NCBI RefSeq assembly: GCF_017826695.1 | Contig: NZ_JAFFZW010000002.1 | Span: forward strand, 372,001 to 436,000 | Length of the DNA stretch: 64,000 nucleotides | Reading direction: 5' to 3' | Origin: Pseudomonas alliivorans | Lineage (GTDB): Bacteria > Pseudomonadota > Gammaproteobacteria > Pseudomonadales > Pseudomonadaceae | Shown: piece after piece, positions 56,675 through 64,000 of the stretch | Position numbering within the stretch: position 1 is the stretch's first letter | How the letters are laid out: every line of letters begins with the position of its first letter | Program-made: the position numbers and the translations under genes | Notes under the pieces: generated by a model | Databases searched by the model: none | Told to the model about the DNA's origin: nothing | The model's input: only the letters and a program-made list of their open reading frames with translations

Positions 56675-58272
56675 CCACGTGTGGAGCGTTTCTCGTCACA
56701 CAACTGCAAGCCTGGGGCGTTGACACCGTGTTCGGTATTCCCGGCGTGCACACCGTCGAACTGTATCGTGGTCTGCCTTCCAGCAGCATCCGTCACATTA
56801 CCCCACGTCATGAGCAGGGCGCCGGCTTCATGGCCGACGGGTATGCGCGGGTCAGCGGAAAACCCGGCGTGTGTTTCATCATCACAGGCCCGGGCATGAC
56901 CAACATCCTGACCGCGATGGGCCAAGCGTACGCCGACTCGATTCCGATGCTGGTGATCTCCAGCGTCAACGAGCGCTCGCGTTTGGGCCTGGGTAACGGC
57001 TATTTGCACGAACTGCCGGATCAGCGCGCCATGGTCGCGGGCGTCAGTGCATTCAGCCATACCCTGATGGACGTTGATGAACTGCCTGACGTTCTGGACA
57101 GGGCGTTTGCCGTGTTCGACAGCCAGCGACCGCGACCGGTGCACATCGAATTGCCGCTGGACATCATCACTGCAGTTGCCGATCACTTGCCGGTGCGCCC
57201 ACGTAGAGTGGTCGCCCGCCCAGCGCCCGACCCTGCAGCGATTCAAGAAGCCGCTGCACGTCTTCTTCAGGCCAAACGGCCACTCCTGCTGCTGGGCGGT
57301 GGCTGCGTGGACGCCGTGACCGAGGCAAGCGAGCTGGCCTCACGTCTTGACGCCCCGACAGCGCTGACCATCAATGCCAAGGGGCTGCTGCCCGGCGATC
57401 ATCCGTTGTTGGTCGGCAGCAACCAGTCACTGATTCCGGTTCGAGACTTGTCGCTGAACGCCGATGTGGTGCTGGCGATTGGCACGGAGCTGGGCGAGAC
57501 CGATTACGACGTCGTGTTCGACGGTAACTTCCGGATTGGCGGCGAGCTGATTCGTATTGATATCGATCCTGCGCAACTGACCCGCAACCATGCACCATGC
57601 CTTTCGATTGTCAGTGATGCGCGGCAGGCCATGAAAGCGTTGCTGGACCTCTTGCCGCCTCGTGATGCCCGTCCCGACAGCCCCGGCTCGCAACAGGCCG
57701 CCGAGGCTCGAAGACAGCTGTCCGAAGATTTCAGCGCATGGGCGCATTACCGGCGATTGTTCGAATGCATCCTTGAGGTGCTGCCTGACGCACGCTTTGT
57801 CGGTGATTCGACCCAGACCGTCTACAGTGGCAATCATCTGGTCGATCTCGACAGCCCACGGCGCTGGTTCAACGCATCGACCGGCTACGGCACGCTGGGT
57901 TATGGCCTGCCAGCCGCCATCGGCGCGAAGCTGGCTGATCCGACGGTGCCTGTGATCAGCCTGATGGGAGACGGGGGCATCCAGTTCACGCTGCCGGAGC
58001 TGGCCAGCGCCGTGGAAGCGCGAGTCGGGATTGTCGTGCTGCTGTGGAATAACCAGAGCTACGGCGAAATCAAGCGCTACATGGAGCGCCGCGACATCAC
58101 TCCGCTGGGCGTGGACATCTATACACCGGACTTTCTGACCATCGCCCGAGGCTTTGGCTGTATGGCCGAACGCGCCCGTGATCATGCACACCTGCAAACC
58201 CTGTTGCGCGAAGCGCCAGGCGACCGGCCGTTGATCATCGAAGTCAACGAAGCTCCGCCATTTGCCCCCTGA
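56671..58272 (+). CDS. TPP enzyme, probable 5-guanidino-2-oxopentanoate decarboxylase (AruI-like)
   Basis: A 533-residue thiamine-diphosphate enzyme of the acetolactate-synthase fold. The cofactor glutamate is in [19 protein letters not shown], and the TPP/Mg motif is [12 protein letters not shown] ending in [25 protein letters not shown] is characteristic of the 2-ketoarginine decarboxylase group as I know it (AruI of the arginine transaminase pathway). It would make 4-guanidinobutyraldehyde and CO2, feeding the aldehyde dehydrogenase next door and GbuA upstream. No arginine transaminase (AruH) is present in the window. Confidence 0.78.
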   Translation: MTTCGAFLVTQLQAWGVDTVFGIPGVHTVELYRGLPSSSIRHITPRHEQGAGFMADGYARVSGKPGVCFIITGPGMTNILTAMGQAYADSIPMLVISSVNERSRLGLGNGYLHELPDQRAMVAGVSAFSHTLMDVDELPDVLDRAFAVFDSQRPRPVHIELPLDIITAVADHLPVRPRRVVARPAPDPAAIQEAAARLLQAKRPLLLLGGGCVDAVTEASELASRLDAPTALTINAKGLLPGDHPLLVGSNQSLIPVRDLSLNADVVLAIGTELGETDYDVVFDGNFRIGGELIRIDIDPAQLTRNHAPCLSIVSDARQAMKALLDLLPPRDARPDSPGSQQAAEARRQLSEDFSAWAHYRRLFECILEVLPDARFVGDSTQTVYSGNHLVDLDSPRRWFNASTGYGTLGYGLPAAIGAKLADPTVPVISLMGDGGIQFTLPELASAVEARVGIVVLLWNNQSYGEIKRYMERRDITPLGVDIYTPDFLTIARGFGCMAERARDHAHLQTLLREAPGDRPLIIEVNEAPPFAP

Positions 58273-58329
58273 GCGCCGAAATATCGGCCTTTGCAAGGGC
58301 CTCCGCCCATTTTCGAGGAGCAGTGCTCA

Positions 58330-59757
58330 ATGAACACTCCGCATTACATCAACGGTCAGTGGCAGGCAGGCGAGGGCAACGATGTCCTCACGGTTTACGA
58401 TCCTTCCCTTGGCGAACCGTTCGCAGAGCTGGTTTCGGCGAGCCCTGCGCAGGTCGATCAGGCCGTGACAGCGGCGCGTGCTGCGTTACCCGCCTGGAAG
58501 GCAACGACCGTCACTCATCGAGCTGCTGTGCTGCGCGGCTTTGCCGTGCAACTGTGTCAGCGCCGCGAAACATTGATCGAATTACAGATGCGCAACAACG
58601 GCAAACCTCGCCATGAAGCCGAGGTGGATCTAAACGATGCGGTGGCAACCTTCAATTACTACGCCGACCTGATCGAGACCCAGACTTCCCATCGCGATGT
58701 GCAGTTGCAAGTACCCGGTTTCACTTCACGCACACGTCTTGAAGCCGTGGGCGTCGTTGGTCTGATCGTGCCGTGGAATTTTCCGCTGGTGACCAGTGCA
58801 TGGAAACTGGCCCCGGCCCTGGCGGCAGGCTGCACTGTGATCCTCAAGCCCTCGGAGACAACCCCACTGGCCGAGCTGGCGTACGCGCAGATCGCCGAAC
58901 AGGTGGGTTTGCCGACGGGTGTACTGAACATCATCAACGGCAAGACCGAAACGGGGGCGGGGTTAAGCGAACACGCGGGTCTGGATAAGCTTTCTTTCAC
59001 CGGCAGCAACGCTGTGGGCGTTCAGGTGATGCGCAGCTCGGCGGCATACTGTCGGCCAGTGACACTGGAACTGGGCGGCAAATCGGCGTTTATCGTGTTC
59101 GACGACTGCGACCCGGATCAGGCCGTGGAGTGGATCGTTGCCGGTATCTGCTGGAACGCCGGGCAGATGTGCTCGGCTACTTCGCGTTTGCTGATTCAGG
59201 ACGGCATCGCCGAAGCGCTGATTCCGCGCCTGCAGACGGCTTTTCAGAACATGCGTGTGGGCAACCCTGTGAGTGGCGAAGTGGACATGGGCCCGCTGAC
59301 CAGTCAGGCTCAATGGCGAAAGGTCCATCAGTACTTCGCGATCGCTGAAGAAGAAGGGCTAAGCTGTCTGGCAGGCGGGAAAGCAGGCCGGCAAGGGCAG
59401 GGCTGGTTCGTCAGCCCTACGCTGTACACCAATGTTCCGGATAGCAGCCGCTTATGGACTGAAGAGATTTTCGGCCCGGTGCTCTGCACCCGGCGTTTCA
59501 GCACTGAAGACCAGGCCATCGCCCTTGCCAACGACAGCCGTTACGGTCTGGTCGCCACGGTGGCCAGCGCAGACATCGAACGTGCCGAGCGGGTGGCCGA
59601 CGCACTGGAGGTCGGCCACGTCTGGATCAATTCGATCCAGGCCGTGTTCGTCGAAACGTCCTGGGGCGGCCCCAAGGGCAGCGGCATCGGGCGTGAACTC
59701 GGGCCTTGGGGACTCGCGGCGTATCAGTCGGTCAAGCATGTGACGCGGCATGGATGA
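58330..59757 (+). CDS. Aldehyde dehydrogenase, probable 4-guanidinobutyraldehyde dehydrogenase
   Basis: A 475-residue NAD(P)-dependent aldehyde dehydrogenase. The nucleophile is Cys281 (WNAGQMCSATSR), the general base is the glutamate in TLELGGKSAF, and the cofactor stretch is LIVPWNFPLVTSAWK with FTGSNAVG. It looks like the betaine-aldehyde/KauB branch. GAGGAG precedes the ATG at 58330. By context it oxidises the aldehyde made by the preceding TPP enzyme to 4-guanidinobutyrate, the GbuA substrate. Confidence 0.82.
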   Translation: MNTPHYINGQWQAGEGNDVLTVYDPSLGEPFAELVSASPAQVDQAVTAARAALPAWKATTVTHRAAVLRGFAVQLCQRRETLIELQMRNNGKPRHEAEVDLNDAVATFNYYADLIETQTSHRDVQLQVPGFTSRTRLEAVGVVGLIVPWNFPLVTSAWKLAPALAAGCTVILKPSETTPLAELAYAQIAEQVGLPTGVLNIINGKTETGAGLSEHAGLDKLSFTGSNAVGVQVMRSSAAYCRPVTLELGGKSAFIVFDDCDPDQAVEWIVAGICWNAGQMCSATSRLLIQDGIAEALIPRLQTAFQNMRVGNPVSGEVDMGPLTSQAQWRKVHQYFAIAEEEGLSCLAGGKAGRQGQGWFVSPTLYTNVPDSSRLWTEEIFGPVLCTRRFSTEDQAIALANDSRYGLVATVASADIERAERVADALEVGHVWINSIQAVFVETSWGGPKGSGIGRELGPWGLAAYQSVKHVTRHG

Positions 59758-60643
59758 GTTTTTTCAGGAACACCACATCAAATGAATCAGCAGCGATACT
59801 GTTCTTTCCAGGGGGCAATGCAACCCGAGGCATAAGAGTCGACCAGGTCCTTGACCCGGCCGAAGAGATTTTTTCTTGGCAGGGTGCTGGCGGCTTTGGT
59901 ATCTGACTGAAGCCAGGCTGCCGGTCACACAACCGTGTTGATCCCGGTTCTCTCCCTTAAAGCGGGACCTCAGCACGCCAACAATAGATCCTTAATGCCC
60001 TGATGACGTTTATTTCATGTTGGCTCACGTGTGCAGGCGCCAGCCTGTCCAGGGCGTTCCTTCACACTAAGAGCCTCACCGGTTTTTGTCATGGATCAAT
60101 CCGCGAAATTCGATTGAATTGAGCGTTGACAGACAGGTGTGCTCAGCCCGCAAGGCACGTCACATCAAGCATTGGGCAAAAAGATCTTGAAGAGAAAACA
60201 GTGCTTCAACCAATAGAGCACTAATCTATTGGATCCGACAACGAATCCAAACACGTTTAACAGCTGCCATTGAATGATGATCGCCTTCTCTCTGTCCGGC
60301 GTAAAACCAATACAGGCAGGGGAATGACGTCCTCAATCTGTCATATCGACGACGTACCGTCAGTACGAATGTAAAGGTATATCTCCGATAACAGCGTCTA
60401 CTGATGCACCCTCAATTTATTTAACAAGCAAGAGGGTGTTGATACGCATTTTTTTAGCCTGTTCAGGACGGAAACGTTATTGATATCGACGTATCTATAA
60501 TTTTCCGCCAATAACTTAATCGTTGCAATTCTGTCGAACGAGCGTGTAACTGCGATGCAATCATCCACTGACCCACATGGACATTCATTATTCATGAGCG
60601 CACGTCGCCTATCGACTTTCGCACCTTTACGGAAGTCCGACTC
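59758..60643. other. Long gene-poor intergenic region with remnants and hairpins
   Basis: About 890 bases without a convincing gene. On the minus strand 59924-59787 holds 45 open codons ending CIAPWKEQYRC, which read like a protein tail but have no start. A perfect 7-bp dyad CCAATAG/CTATTGG lies at 60210-60232, and a 7-bp stem CACCCTC/GAGGGTG at 60407-60438 is followed by a T-run near 60450. The base composition is more AT-rich than around it. This could be the scar of lost or moved DNA. Confidence 0.45.
60398..60595 (-). CDS. Doubtful small ORF
   Basis: A 65-residue reading frame starting MNNECPCGSVDDCIAVTRS. It has no ribosome site. RYVDINNVSVLNRLKKC faintly recalls the end of a winged-helix response regulator, so it may be a remnant. 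Four cysteines are noted without known meaning. Confidence 0.2.
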   Translation of the reverse strand: MNNECPCGSVDDCIAVTRSFDRIATIKLLAENYRYVDINNVSVLNRLKKCVSTPSCLLNKLRVHQ

Positions 60644-61801
60644 ATGACGGCATCCTGGACAATGGCCCTTGCGACAAGTGCAATGCTGAGTTCAGGCTTG
60701 GCAATGGCGGCGTTCTTACCTGTCAAGGATTCCACTGTTACCGTAGTGCTGAAATTCGTAAAGCGTGCAGACGGCCCCGGTGTTCAGTTCGTTCCGGCCA
60801 GTTGCGTCGCGTGTGAGCCGGTCACCGATGACTTGTGGAATGCCGACAACGCTCGCGAGACCCTCATTGCACTGAAAGTGCCTCGATCACGCACGCTGGA
60901 ACTGGCATTTGGCGGGGCGGTCGCGAACATCTCCCGTGTCATTCTGGAGGCTGGCGACATTGCGTTCCGGCTTGACGGAAAGCACTTGATCGTTGCGCTC
61001 GCACCGCTTGCGGCAGATGCAATCACGGCCGCACAGGTCTCGACCCATATCGTCGAGCCTGGCATGGTATTGCGCCTTGAACATGCCGATCCGGCACGAC
61101 GAGCCGGAGCCTATGCACAGGGCGAGTTTCCATCCCTTCAGCGTGCTGCGGCCAACGTATTGCAGTTCGCGCAGCGAGAGGTGGTCCGGGATCTGGACCT
61201 TGGCCGTTACGTGCAGCATCACGGGCTCGGTCAGATCCAGATCATGGGGTTCGACACCAACGCGCCGCACGGTCATGAAGATGCGCCGCCTCACGTGCAC
61301 ATGCATCTACGCTGGCCCGCCAACATCGGAACACAAATCGCGCATTACTACATCGGCCCCGACGGTCTTCTGACGCACAACATCGTGGGTGTGAAAGGCA
61401 GCGATGCCCCTGAACGGCGCTTCGAGCGCGGCGCTGCTTTCACCACCCTCGGCCCGGATGGTCAGCCGGTCTACACCCATCGAATCACGCCGCAGGGCTG
61501 GCTGCAGATCAGTCGGCCCGATGGCGAAATGTGCATGATCGTGCCTCTCGAACCAGAAGGGTCAGGCTTCGCGAGCGGGGCCAGCATTACCTGCTCCGAT
61601 GGATTCCGACGCGTCTTGAAGGTCGACGATGACCTGCAGCAAGGGCGACTCAAGGTGAGCATCGACAGTGTCCAGGAGGTCTTTTCCTATGACCCGGATA
61701 CCGGCGCTTTAACGTCTCCCACTCAACCACCTCCCGCACCACCCTCCGTGTATGTGGAAGCGATGGCAGGGAAGAACCTGCCACCGGCACTGCCCGACTG
61801 A
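60644..61801 (+). CDS. Unrecognised secreted protein with histidine-rich motif
   Basis: A 385-residue protein with an N-terminal signal-like stretch (ALATSAMLSSGLAMA). I do not recognise the family. The central part has HGHEDAPPHVHMHLRWP, a probable metal-binding cluster of five histidines and two acidic residues, followed by HYYIGPDGLLTHNIVG. Two CxxC-like pairs lie early (SCVACEP) and the tail is proline-rich (PTQPPPAPPS). GGAAG lies upstream of the ATG. It is followed after 30 bases by the phosphodiesterase-like gene, so they probably act together outside the cytoplasm. Confidence 0.7.
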   Translation: MTASWTMALATSAMLSSGLAMAAFLPVKDSTVTVVLKFVKRADGPGVQFVPASCVACEPVTDDLWNADNARETLIALKVPRSRTLELAFGGAVANISRVILEAGDIAFRLDGKHLIVALAPLAADAITAAQVSTHIVEPGMVLRLEHADPARRAGAYAQGEFPSLQRAAANVLQFAQREVVRDLDLGRYVQHHGLGQIQIMGFDTNAPHGHEDAPPHVHMHLRWPANIGTQIAHYYIGPDGLLTHNIVGVKGSDAPERRFERGAAFTTLGPDGQPVYTHRITPQGWLQISRPDGEMCMIVPLEPEGSGFASGASITCSDGFRRVLKVDDDLQQGRLKVSIDSVQEVFSYDPDTGALTSPTQPPPAPPSVYVEAMAGKNLPPALPD

Positions 61802-61831
61802 TGTGATACTCACCTGAAGGAGGTCAAGCTT

Positions 61832-63028
61832 ATGTTACGTATGCCGATCTGGGTTCTAGCTTGTGCAACTGCCGCTCTGATTACACCCTGCGTTTCGTTC
61901 GCTGAAGAGTACAACACCGACAAGATCGGTGACGTACTCAAACGTGCACACAATGACCTGACCATAGTCTGTGCCCACCGTGGCTTGCATGGGACCGCCA
62001 TCGGTACCAATGCCCATCCTGACTGGCTTCGCAACGTGCCGGAGAACTCGATCGCGGCGATCGAACAGGCCCATAATCAGGGAATAGAGTGCTCGGAAAT
62101 CGATCTGCAACTGGACCGTGCCGGTCACGTCATTCTCTTGCATGACAGCAATCTGGGCCGAACCACCAACGTTTCCACGGTCGGACGTACAAGTGACTAT
62201 GACCCTTACACTAGATTTGGCTACAACCCCGCCCTGTCGAACTACTTTGGGAATACGCTTGATCTGTACCTTCGCAATCCTCTGCGCAACGGCTATACGA
62301 ATCAGAAGATGCCGAGCCTCGATGACGTTCTGAATGCGATCAAGAACCAGCGGATTGCGATGATCCTTTTGCTTGACGTGAAGAATATCGAAGCTGCGAA
62401 GAAAGCCTGGCAAATCGTGAAAGCACACACCAACGCGTGGGGTACGCCTGCCGAGCGCTGGGTCTATTTCAAGATGCCCGTCAACTCGATTGGCATGACG
62501 GCCGGTGAATTCGAAGCCAAGGGCATCATCAACGTTCAAAGCGAAGGAGGACGCTTCAGGTTGATTCCGGTGTTCGGTGCTGATGCGATCGACACCAGCG
62601 GTGGACCGGGGAAGCTGCTTCAAAATTGGCTAGGCTATTACAACAAGAATTATGTCTACGCGACTGAGGTGCGGCTTAAGGAGTACGACAACTCTCATCG
62701 GTTTCCTCTGAACAACATCATGGAGAACTATTACAACAACAGGACGATGCGCAACGTCAAAACCGTGGGTGCCTATCAGCCTGTGCCAGAAACCAAATAC
62801 TATTCCTACTTTGCCGCCGATGGGCATTGCTGCACAGAACCAAAATACTGGCTATGGAAGTCCAAGTATGGTAACGGTCAAGAGACGGGTGACAACCGTA
62901 CCAGCCTCAATTGGATCATGAATACGGTAGACAAGAGTTTTGGCTACATTATTACGGACGACCCCTTGACAGCCATCACTGAACTGAGGAATTCCGGTCG
63001 TAGAAACATGAGCCTTATTTCAAACTGA
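61832..63028 (+). CDS. Secreted glycerophosphodiester-phosphodiesterase-like protein
   Basis: A 398-residue GDPD-family protein with signal peptide (VLACATAALITPCVSFA). Catalytic motifs are CAHRGLHG, PENSIAAIEQA, ECSEIDLQLDRAG and the histidine in ILLHDSNLG; the C-terminal GYIITDDPLTAI closes the barrel. An extra stretch of about 45 residues with RFGYNPALSNYFGNTLD sits between strands. It would split glycerophosphodiesters, perhaps host phospholipid products. It has a perfect AAGGAGGT ribosome site. Base composition is less GC-rich than the neighbouring regions, hinting at transfer. Confidence 0.82.
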   Translation: MLRMPIWVLACATAALITPCVSFAEEYNTDKIGDVLKRAHNDLTIVCAHRGLHGTAIGTNAHPDWLRNVPENSIAAIEQAHNQGIECSEIDLQLDRAGHVILLHDSNLGRTTNVSTVGRTSDYDPYTRFGYNPALSNYFGNTLDLYLRNPLRNGYTNQKMPSLDDVLNAIKNQRIAMILLLDVKNIEAAKKAWQIVKAHTNAWGTPAERWVYFKMPVNSIGMTAGEFEAKGIINVQSEGGRFRLIPVFGADAIDTSGGPGKLLQNWLGYYNKNYVYATEVRLKEYDNSHRFPLNNIMENYYNNRTMRNVKTVGAYQPVPETKYYSYFAADGHCCTEPKYWLWKSKYGNGQETGDNRTSLNWIMNTVDKSFGYIITDDPLTAITELRNSGRRNMSLISN

Positions 63029-63383
63029 TATTCAAGTAAAGCCGAACAGAAGACGCCTGAATGCGCAGGCCAGACTTACACTCTGTGTCCGGCCGTAGGT
63101 GCACGTCCTGTTTTATTCATGCTTTCTTGAGCGTGACACTCAATGGGTGGCGTGTCAGAAAACCAAAACAAAACCATCACATAAGCGATTATGTCTATCA
63201 CTGTGGCCGGTTAATAGCTTGCCTGTCGCCGAAGCATTAATTGGCCATCATTTTTTTTTGCAAAGATGAAACTTATCAACAAGAACGATCACGGTCACAT
63301 TAACTACATAAAACCCATAGTAGCATCGCCCAACTTAAAAAAGCGGCCCGCTCTTGGGTATTCCGCCCTGAACTGGTGATGTT
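63029..63383. other. Intergenic region upstream of tonB
   Basis: AT-rich with a short stem GCCTG/CAGGC at 63055-63070 after the phosphodiesterase gene, too weak to call a terminator. No good Fur box was found. A weak dyad GATG-AAAC-TTATC lies near 63265. The tonB promoter must be here. Confidence 0.45.
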
Positions 63384-64000
63384 ATGCCTGCGTTACTTTC
63401 ATCCCGACGTCCGCCGCAACAGGTCCGCGAGCACACTTCGACACCGAGCCTTGCAGCACATGCATTCGACAAGCCCGCTGCACCCTTGCCGGAAGTAGCC
63501 GTCCCACCGACCAGCAAGCCTCACATTGCGCTGGTCTGTGTCATCGCGCTGAGCGCGCATGTGGGTGGTTTTCTCTTGTTGCACAGTATGCCTGCGCAGC
63601 CATTGCCGCCTATTACGCAGCCCATGCCGATTGCCATGCAAATGGTCTCTGCCCCCAAACCCCCCGTGCCTTCGGCGCCCGCTGAACCGACTCCGCCTGT
63701 TGCGCCGCCTCCGCCGCCTGCCCCGGCAGAGCCGCTCAAACCTGTGGCCCCCACGCCAAAACCAGCGACACGCCCTGTGCCTGCCAAGCCACAGGCAAAG
63801 CCGCAAGTGGCCGAAAAACAGACCGCGCCGCCGACACCTACGGCGCCTCAGGCCGCTGCAAAGCCGGCACCACCTGCTCCAGCGCCCAGCCCGGAGCCAC
63901 GAACCACTGCGCCCATTGGCCGCGCGGGTTACCTGAACAACCCGCCACCGGTTTATCCGCCCGCCGCTGCGAAACGCCATCAGCAGGGCACGACCCTGTT
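63384..64000 (+). CDS. tonB: TonB energy-transducing protein, C-terminus cut by window edge
   Basis: The first 205 codons of a TonB protein. A cytoplasmic N-terminal tail of about 46 residues precedes one membrane anchor (47-69, with a histidine in SAHVGGFLLL). A long Pro/Ala/Lys periplasmic spacer follows (70-175). The C-terminal domain starts with AGYLNNPPPVYPPAAAKRHQ, the usual TonB entry. It would couple the proton gradient to outer-membrane receptors such as the achromobactin receptor. Neighbouring exbB/exbD, if present, lie beyond the window. Confidence 0.88.
   Translation, partial: MPALLSSRRPPQQVREHTSTPSLAAHAFDKPAAPLPEVAVPPTSKPHIALVCVIALSAHVGGFLLLHSMPAQPLPPITQPMPIAMQMVSAPKPPVPSAPAEPTPPVAPPPPPAPAEPLKPVAPTPKPATRPVPAKPQAKPQVAEKQTAPPTPTAPQAAAKPAPPAPAPSPEPRTTAPIGRAGYLNNPPPVYPPAAAKRHQQGTTL

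Noticed and set aside
59790..59924. 45-codon open minus-strand stretch as a real gene or transposase end
   Set aside because: No start codon with ribosome site and no transposase signature such as a DDE motif or terminal repeats; kept only as a possible remnant.
49500..60000. Guanidine riboswitch ahead of the guanidino-compound genes
   Set aside because: No stretch resembling the conserved cores of guanidine riboswitch classes I-III could be found in the gaps at 49312-49524, 50485-50603 or 54895-55156.

Overview
The window reads as chromosome of a plant-associated Pseudomonas, most likely the Pseudomonas syringae group. The reasons are GC-rich codon use, a complete achromobactin siderophore locus in the acs/cbr order known from P. 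syringae and Dickeya, several plant cell-wall lyases, and a guanidinobutyrase almost identical in length and motifs to Pseudomonas GbuA. No rRNA, tRNA, CRISPR array, intact insertion sequence or replication origin was seen.

Layout. (1) 1-595: a truncated LuxR-type regulator on the minus strand. (2) 596-1108: a non-coding stretch with several strong dyads, ending in a Fur box. (3) 1109-21122: the achromobactin system on the plus strand. It runs ECF sigma factor AcsS, FecR-type regulator, TonB-dependent receptor, biosynthesis (acsF, acsD, acsE, MFS exporter, acsC, acsB, acsA), ABC importer (cbrABCD), an FhuF-like ferric reductase and an RraA/HMG-aldolase-like protein. Most neighbours overlap by 4-11 bases, so they are translationally coupled. 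Two good Fur-box matches lie just before acsS and acsF. (4) 21197-36014: a pectin-related catabolic island. It holds two paralogous PL1 pectate/pectin lyases and a PL4 rhamnogalacturonan lyase around a sugar system: ribose-type ABC transporter, two short-chain dehydrogenases and a SorC-type regulator on the minus strand, and a split transketolase plus FGGY kinase on the plus strand. The two divergent promoters each carry the same 12-base palindrome. A receiver-only response regulator with an unusual leader lies at the left edge. (5) 36127-38768: two DHA1-type MFS exporters. (6) 39067-46496: an Old Yellow Enzyme, a small ABM-fold protein, a three-subunit molybdenum hydroxylase with its XdhC-type maturation factor, and an AraC regulator. 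(7) 47131-48423: a nucleotide-antiporter-like membrane protein. (8) 48427-59757: a guanidino-compound locus: LysR regulator, gbuA, NCS1 permease, TIM-barrel protein, 2-oxoglutarate/Fe(II) oxygenase of the ethylene-forming-enzyme type, an amino-acid ABC importer with fused permease and ATPase, a 2-ketoarginine-decarboxylase-like TPP enzyme and an aldehyde dehydrogenase. (9) 59758-63383: AT-richer, gene-poor DNA with two secreted proteins, one unrecognised and one glycerophosphodiesterase-like. (10) 63384-64000: the start of a tonB gene.

How parts work together. Regions 3 and 10 are iron acquisition: make and export achromobactin, take it back through receptor, TonB and CbrABCD, then release iron. 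Region 4 would cut pectin backbones and import and break down a released sugar or polyol that I cannot name with certainty. Region 8 fits the route 2-ketoarginine to 4-guanidinobutyraldehyde to 4-guanidinobutyrate to GABA plus urea. Its oxygenase and TIM-barrel protein are not part of the classical route and are the least explained genes of the window.
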